The notes below the pieces were generated by a model. That model searched no databases. It was not told where the DNA came from and saw only the letters and a program-made list of their open reading frames with translations. Of a stretch of 11,259 nt of DNA, positions 7,167 through 11,259 are shown one piece after another. Position numbers and translations under genes: made by a program. Each line of letters opens with the position of its first letter. The first letter of the stretch is position 1. The stretch is from Campylobacteraceae bacterium (GTDB lineage Bacteria > Campylobacterota > Campylobacteria > Campylobacterales > UBA6016). The stretch is taken from assembly GCA_022758985.1 (NCBI GenBank), contig JAEMQC010000003.1, forward strand, positions 1 through 11,259, read 5' to 3'.

Positions 7167-8219
7167 TTATACTTTATAAAAGCCTCTATACCACTCTATA
7201 AAGTTTTTAATTCCCTCTTTTACCCCGGTTTTTGGCGCATATCCCACATCTCTTGCCAAATCTGAGATATCTGCGTATGTTGCGGGCACGTCGCCTGGTT
7301 GCAAAGGCAAAAAGTTTTTTTCGGCTTTTAATCCTAAATTTTCCTCTATAGCCTCGATGAACTCCATTAGACTAACGGGGGAGTTGTTGCCTATATTGTA
7401 TACCCTGTACGGGGCTTTGGAGCTTGACGGATCCGGGCTTTTGCCGCTCCATGACGGATTAGGCGTCGCTGGGTTGTCTATTACTTTTATGACTCCGTCC
7501 ACGATGTCGTCTATATACGTAAAATCACGCCTCATATCACCGTTGTTAAATACGTCTATCGGCCTCTTTTCCAAAATCGCTTTCGTAAACAAAAAGAGCG
7601 CCATATCCGGACGCCCCCACGGGCCGTAAACGGTAAAAAACCTAAGCCCGGTTGTGCGAATCCCGAATAGGTGGCTATATGTGTGCGCCATCAGCTCGTT
7701 TGATTTTTTACTTGCCGCATATAGGCTTATAGGGTGGTCGACGTTGTCGTGTACGGAGAAAGGCATCTCTTCGTTTAGTCCGTATACGGAGGAGCTTGAC
7801 GCGTATGATAGATTTTTAACATTAAACTGTCTGCATGCTTCTAGTATGTTTATAAAGCCCGTTATGTTGCTATCTATATATGCAAAAGGATTCGTAAGGC
7901 TATATCTGACTCCGGCCTGCGCCGCAAGATTACAGACCGCATCCGGTTTTTCGGCTTCGAATATTTTAAAAATAGCCTCTTTATCTTCTAGGTTAGCCTT
8001 GTAAAAAGAGTGCTTTGGATACTTCTTGCTCGCCGTTTTTTTACTATTTTCTATCCCCTCTTTTTCTACGCCTAGCTCGGAGAGTCTTGCGTATTTCAAA
8101 TTTACGTCGTAGTAGTCGTTAATCGAATCTATGCCGACTACCTCATCGCCTCTTTCCAATAATTTTTTTGCCAGATTAAAACCTATAAAACCGGCGGTTC
8201 CGGTGATTAAAACTTTCAA
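7167..8219 (-). CDS. NAD-dependent epimerase, probable UDP-glucuronate 4-epimerase
   Basis: Cytoplasmic extended short-chain dehydrogenase/reductase, 350 residues. The Rossmann motif is GTAGFIG (7-13) and the catalytic Tyr-Lys pair is YAASK (Tyr167, Lys171), with SSSSVYG (141-147) supplying the Ser. Segments typical of UDP-glucuronate 4-epimerases (LpsL/CapI type) are NDYYDVNLK (34-42), LAAQAGVRYSL, MPFSVHDNVDHP, LRFFTVYGPWGRPDMALFLF and LQPGDVPATYAD. These make UDP-GlcA to UDP-GalA a better call than GalE-type UDP-glucose epimerase. UDP-GalA would go into lipopolysaccharide or capsule. The start is TTG 8217-8219, with GGAGAG at 8225-8230 upstream and no in-frame ATG. It is the first gene of the minus operon, behind an extended -10 promoter. 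A Ser/Pro-rich stretch near 255-270 looks like a variable surface loop. Confidence 0.93.
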   Translation of the reverse strand: MKVLITGTAGFIGFNLAKKLLERGDEVVGIDSINDYYDVNLKYARLSELGVEKEGIENSKKTASKKYPKHSFYKANLEDKEAIFKIFEAEKPDAVCNLAAQAGVRYSLTNPFAYIDSNITGFINILEACRQFNVKNLSYASSSSVYGLNEEMPFSVHDNVDHPISLYAASKKSNELMAHTYSHLFGIRTTGLRFFTVYGPWGRPDMALFLFTKAILEKRPIDVFNNGDMRRDFTYIDDIVDGVIKVIDNPATPNPSWSGKSPDPSSSKAPYRVYNIGNNSPVSLMEFIEAIEENLGLKAEKNFLPLQPGDVPATYADISDLARDVGYAPKTGVKEGIKNFIEWYRGFYKV

Positions 8220-8232
8220 ATATACTCTCCGT

Positions 8233-8294
8233 GCCCAAAGCTTAATTGATCGATTATAACATAAAACGTTTTTTGGCTTTAAAGCTTTTTGGGC
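8233..8294. repeat. Imperfect inverted repeat spanning the divergent promoters
   Basis: The left arm GCCCAAAGCTT (8233-8243) and right arm AAGCTTTTTGGGC (8282-8294) are reverse complements apart from two extra T in the right arm, and are 38 bases apart. The left arm falls in the predicted leader of the epimerase; the right arm ends against the -10 of the fliW promoter. Two perfect 10-base palindromes lie in the same interval: AAAACGTTTT (8263-8272) and GCTTTAAAGC (8276-8285). They may be regulator-binding sites; A/T-rich chance symmetry is the alternative. Confidence 0.5.
8253..8261 (-). promoter_or_regulatory. Extended -10 promoter of the epimerase-mutase-pyrC operon
   Basis: The minus strand reads TGTTATAAT: a perfect TATAAT (8253-8258) with the TGn extension. 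Transcription would start near 8246, leaving a leader of about 27 bases that includes GGAGAG before the TTG at 8219. No good -35 is seen, as is usual for Campylobacterota, but T-rich DNA lies just upstream. This probably drives the whole minus run down to gltX, since no comparable site was noticed inside it. Confidence 0.65.
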
Positions 8295-8300
8295 TAAAAT
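8273..8300 (+). promoter_or_regulatory. Putative sigma70 promoter of fliW-glnD
   Basis: TTGGCT at 8273-8278 (four of six to TTGACA) is followed after 16 bases by TAAAAT at 8295-8300, giving a start near 8307 and a leader of about 30 bases. No sigma28 or sigma54 flagellar promoter was recognised, so fliW may be expressed constitutively here. Confidence 0.5.
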
Positions 8301-8323
8301 GACTTACAGCTAACCAAACACAT

Positions 8324-8330
8324 AAAGGAA
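8324..8330 (+). promoter_or_regulatory. Ribosome binding site fixing the TTG start of fliW
   Basis: AAAGGAA ends six bases before TTG 8337-8339, and no in-frame ATG lies nearby. The protein from this TTG begins MVFEVKYPILGFE, matching the usual FliW N-terminus, so the start is well supported. Confidence 0.7.
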
Positions 8331-8336
8331 CAGCGC

Positions 8337-8723
8337 TTGGTCTTTGAAGTTAAGTATCCAATCCTAGGTTTTGAAAATGTTACGAGTTATGATTTTGAGA
8401 CCGTAGACGATAACTTCGCCACGATAAAAAATACGCAAGATAGCGTGCCTGCGTTTACGCTAATAAACCCTTTTGTTTTAAGGGAGTACTCTTTCGATAT
8501 TCCGCTTGCCATCAAAACATTGATGGAATTAAAAGAGGACAGCAACCTGTTAGTCTATCTAATCCTTATCGTCAAAAAACCGTTTAAAGAGTCGCTTGCA
8601 AACTTCTTGGCTCCTATAGTATTTAATGTCGACAACAAGACAATGTCTCAGGTAGTTTTGGATGAGAATATATATACGGACTACTTGCCGGCAGAGCAGA
8701 TATCCAAATTTATCGTAGATTGA
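8337..8723 (+). CDS. fliW: Flagellar assembly factor FliW
   Basis: Small cytoplasmic protein, 128 residues, the usual FliW length. FliW binds flagellin, and when flagellin is exported free FliW binds CsrA and relieves its repression of flagellin mRNA. Family features seen are the N-terminal YPILGFENVTSYDFE, the central FTLINPFVLREYSFDIP (like the family's F-x-V-x-x-P segment) and the C-terminal LAPIVFNVDNKTMSQVVL followed by YLPAEQ. As elsewhere in Campylobacterota it is not beside csrA. It starts at TTG and ends with TGA, and glnD begins six bases later in the same frame, so the pair is almost certainly one transcript. An organism with FliW is expected to be flagellated. Confidence 0.93.
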   Translation: MVFEVKYPILGFENVTSYDFETVDDNFATIKNTQDSVPAFTLINPFVLREYSFDIPLAIKTLMELKEDSNLLVYLILIVKKPFKESLANFLAPIVFNVDNKTMSQVVLDENIYTDYLPAEQISKFIVD

Positions 8724-8729
8724 TGCAAA

Positions 8730-11259
8730 GTGAGCGAGCAGACTCTACGCTATAAAATAGAGCAGCTGGTCGGTTCTGGCGCAAGCGACTTCGAGATATC
8801 CAGAGAGTTTAAAAATCACATAAAAGAGTATCTCGGCTCCCTTGACGAGATTTTCGAGGCCGATTTTGGCAGAGAGTTTTTGTATCGCCACACCAAAGAA
8901 CTCGACTCTTTTTTGGTCGAGATGTTCAGATATATACTCCGAGATAGCTTCGGCGACTATCAACCCCTTATCAACTCCATACCGGTTACGATGGTGGCTC
9001 TGGGAAGCTACGGCAGGCAGCAGCTCTCAGTTTATTCCGACATCGATATTATGCTTTTGTACAAGGATATCAAAGGGTATCAGCTAAAGCCGCTGCTGGA
9101 GAGGTTTTTGTACCTTGCATGGGATGCCGGCCTTAAGATAGGGCATAGAGTACACGAAGTATCCGAAATTCCTGAAGCCGTAAAGGCGGATATTACGATT
9201 AAGACGGCAATACTGGAATCCAGATTTATCTGGGGCTCGAAGTTTTTGTGGGTCGAATACCAAAACAAACTCTCACAGGTTAGAAAAACCAATCAAAAAG
9301 AGTTCGTTTTCGCAAAACTAGAAGAGATGGCAAAAAGGCACAAAAAATACAAACTCTCTATGGAGCCCAATATCAAGGAGGGTATAGGCGGACTTAGGGA
9401 TTCTAATACGCTATTTTGGCTTGCTACTTCGATATACGGTGTATCCGCAAACAAAGAGCTTACCGGAAAGCTGTTTTCGGAGTCGGAATACAGAGAGTAT
9501 AGGCAGGCGCTTGAGTTTTTGTTCAAACTAAGAAATGCACTCCATCTGCTAGCAGGCAAAAAGCAAGACGAGCTTGTAATGCAGATGCAGCGAGAGGTTG
9601 CTTTGAAGCTTGGATTTAAAGATATGAAAAGCCAAAAAGCCGAAAATGCGCTAATGGCAAAGACACTGCGCTCTATGCAGTCCATAAACCTTTTTTCGTC
9701 GATTAACTGTGCGAAGCTTGCTAGAAAAATCAGTTTTGGGGAAGAGTCGCTGTCTAGGCTTAGAGAGCATAGAAAGATAGGCGGTTTTTTTGAAATCGAC
9801 GGTGTTTTGTATGCTAGATTTTCAGCAAAAAGCGAAAATTTATTCGAGGCCTTGAAGCTGCTTTTGGCCATGCAAAAAGAGGGTATAAATTCGTTTGATT
9901 ACAGCGTACATCAGTATCTTATCAACTCCGCTTCACAGAAAAGACAAAAGAAAATTACAAAAGAGCTTATACTGAATATGCTCTCTTTGGGTGCGTCATA
10001 TCAGCTTCTTTTTATGCTTTACGAGACGGGAGTTATAGTTAGGCTATTTGCGCCATTTGAACACATAATGTATTTGGCGCAGTTTGACGGCTATCATACC
10101 TATCCGGTCGACATACATACGCTTGAGAGCATAAAACATATCGAAAATATAGACGACTCGTTCGTTAAGTCGGTTTATGATTCTATGGCGACCGAAGATA
10201 AGGCGTATGTCAAGCTCACACTTTTATTTCACGATATAGGCAAAGGCAGAAACAAGAATCACTCCTTGCTGGGCGCCAGGATTTTTACGACTTTCGCAAA
10301 AAAAATAGGAATTGACGAGGGCAAAATAGAGCTTGTACGAAGAGTCATCGTGCATCATACCCTTATGTCCAATACCGCTTTTAGGGAAGATTTGAACAAC
10401 GAAAAAACAATACTTTCGTTCGCCGGAAATCTAAAAAGTAAAAAAGCGATAGATTTTCTATATGTGCTCACTTATGCCGACTTGAGCTCGGTCGGGCAAA
10501 ACATATACAGCTCTTTTAACGCAACTCTTCTAAAGGAGCTGTATCTAAAGTCCATACAGAAAATAGAAAACAGAAATCTCCTCTCTGAAGCCAGCGGCAG
10601 GCTCGCAAAGGAGGCTACGCTCCAAAAAAGCGAAGAGTTTAAGGCTCTATCCCCAGTCCTTAAAAAAAATATACTCTCTATCGCCTCCAGTCTATTTTTT
10701 ATCAAATACTCTTCGTCGCAAATAATAGATATATGCAAAAGAGCCAAACAGACGGATGAGTTTGCGTTTGCACTTAGCAATAGTCCGTATTTTAGCTTCG
10801 AGATAATCTCCAAAAAGTGGATTAACTTCGGAAAGCTGCTGTCGCGTTTTGCGTTTTTGGATATCGTATCGATGGATATTTTTAAGCTATTTGACGGCGC
10901 AAAATATTTCAAAGTCTCTTTTTCTTCGGCAGTCGAAGAGGACGAGCTTTTTGTGGCGGAGGAGATTATAAAAAGCTTCTCTATTAGCGACGATAGCGGC
11001 AGTGTCGCCAAAAAACCGATTATTAAAAGATCTGACATATCCTTTGATTTCGGGCACTCGGAGACTTATGCAAAAATGCTTTTGACGACAAAAAACCAGC
11101 AAGGTCTTCTCGCATTCGTAATAGAGGTGTTTGACGAGCTAGGCATAGATATAGCTACCGCAAAAGTCGGAACTATCAAAAATGTAGCGAAAGATATGTT
11201 TTTAATTGAAAAATCTAGCGGGATAGAAAAAAAGCAAAAAGAGGTTGTGAAGAGATTGA
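8730..11259 (+). CDS. glnD: PII uridylyltransferase/uridylyl-removing enzyme GlnD (3' partial)
   Basis: Bifunctional cytoplasmic nitrogen sensor that uridylylates PII when glutamine is low and removes UMP when it is high. 843 codons are visible; the frame is open at the right edge. Domains: nucleotidyltransferase with GSYGRQQLSVYSDID (92-106; Gly92-Ser93, Asp104 and Asp106 fit the hG[GS]...DhD pattern), then GLRDSNTLFWLA; an HD domain with His463 (VDIHTL), His501-Asp502 (LFHDIGKG), His542-His543 and LTYADLSS; a divergent first ACT domain (about 685-740); and a clear second ACT domain from 784 (TKNQQGLLAFVIEVFDELGI). Alignment by eye to E. coli GlnD (890 residues) suggests only a few C-terminal residues are missing. 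The start is GTG 8730-8732: the ATG at 8723 is in another frame and stops after ten codons. No good ribosome site is seen, so initiation probably depends on ribosomes finishing fliW. Gln98 replaces the usual Glu of GRGEL. Confidence 0.95.
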   Translation, partial: MSEQTLRYKIEQLVGSGASDFEISREFKNHIKEYLGSLDEIFEADFGREFLYRHTKELDSFLVEMFRYILRDSFGDYQPLINSIPVTMVALGSYGRQQLSVYSDIDIMLLYKDIKGYQLKPLLERFLYLAWDAGLKIGHRVHEVSEIPEAVKADITIKTAILESRFIWGSKFLWVEYQNKLSQVRKTNQKEFVFAKLEEMAKRHKKYKLSMEPNIKEGIGGLRDSNTLFWLATSIYGVSANKELTGKLFSESEYREYRQALEFLFKLRNALHLLAGKKQDELVMQMQREVALKLGFKDMKSQKAENALMAKTLRSMQSINLFSSINCAKLARKISFGEESLSRLREHRKIGGFFEIDGVLYARFSAKSENLFEALKLLLAMQKEGINSFDYSVHQYLINSASQKRQKKITKELILNMLSLGASYQLLFMLYETGVIVRLFAPFEHIMYLAQFDGYHTYPVDIHTLESIKHIENIDDSFVKSVYDSMATEDKAYVKLTLLFHDIGKGRNKNHSLLGARIFTTFAKKIGIDEGKIELVRRVIVHHTLMSNTAFREDLNNEKTILSFAGNLKSKKAIDFLYVLTYADLSSVGQNIYSSFNATLLKELYLKSIQKIENRNLLSEASGRLAKEATLQKSEEFKALSPVLKKNILSIASSLFFIKYSSSQIIDICKRAKQTDEFAFALSNSPYFSFEIISKKWINFGKLLSRFAFLDIVSMDIFKLFDGAKYFKVSFSSAVEEDELFVAEEIIKSFSISDDSGSVAKKPIIKRSDISFDFGHSETYAKMLLTTKNQQGLLAFVIEVFDELGIDIATAKVGTIKNVAKDMFLIEKSSGIEKKQKEVVKRL

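Noticed and set aside
8723..8755. ATG overlapping the fliW stop as a start for glnD
   Set aside because: This frame reaches TAA after ten codons; only the GTG at 8730 opens the GlnD frame.
9293..9871. 192-codon minus-strand open frame opposite glnD, and a similar one at 10472-11038
   Set aside because: Both are antisense to an intact GlnD with clear nucleotidyltransferase, HD and ACT motifs; their Ser-rich translations match no family.
1..11259. Mobile element, tRNA/rRNA, CRISPR array or defence system
   Set aside because: No transposase, integrase, repeat array, cloverleaf or known defence domain was found, and the genes are packed core functions.

Overview
The window looks like chromosomal core DNA from a member of the Campylobacterota (Epsilonproteobacteria). 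Three things point there: a GltX of the GltX1 type found in Helicobacter/Campylobacter relatives, FliW encoded apart from csrA, and sigma70 promoters with T-rich tracts upstream of a TATAAT-like -10. A NuoL/Ech/Hyf-like proton-pumping subunit together with a full-length GlnD suggests a free-living or versatile species rather than Helicobacter pylori; the genus cannot be fixed from the sequence. Coding density is near total: nine protein genes, no stretch over about 120 bases without a gene, and no RNA gene, insertion sequence, phage gene or CRISPR array seen.

Minus strand, 8219 down to 1: a tightly packed run, in transcription order, of a UDP-glucuronate 4-epimerase-like gene, a phosphomannomutase/phosphoglucomutase, dihydroorotase (pyrC), an OmpR-type response regulator, a small membrane histidine kinase and glutamyl-tRNA synthetase (gltX). 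From the mutase to the kinase each gene overlaps the next; the other gaps are 29 and 12 bases. After a 59-base gap with a possible promoter comes a large membrane protein of the NuoL/EchA/HyfB family, whose C-terminal end lies beyond the left edge.

Plus strand, 8337 to the right edge: fliW (flagellin-binding assembly factor and CsrA antagonist), followed only six bases after its stop by glnD (PII uridylyltransferase/uridylyl-removing enzyme), which runs off the right edge probably just a few codons before its end.

The two runs diverge from a 117-base intergenic region (8220-8336) holding a good extended -10 promoter for the minus operon, a plausible promoter for fliW-glnD, and a cluster of palindromes. 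The mutase supplies hexose-1-phosphate, the epimerase interconverts UDP-GlcA and UDP-GalA, and PyrC feeds UMP/UTP synthesis, so the first half of the minus operon could serve nucleotide-sugar supply for surface polysaccharide. The two-component pair and gltX are appended to it.

No clearly new defence or mobile system is present. The points most worth a second look are the frequent TTG starts, the sensor-poor kinase, the same-frame fliW/glnD junction and the palindromic divergent control region.
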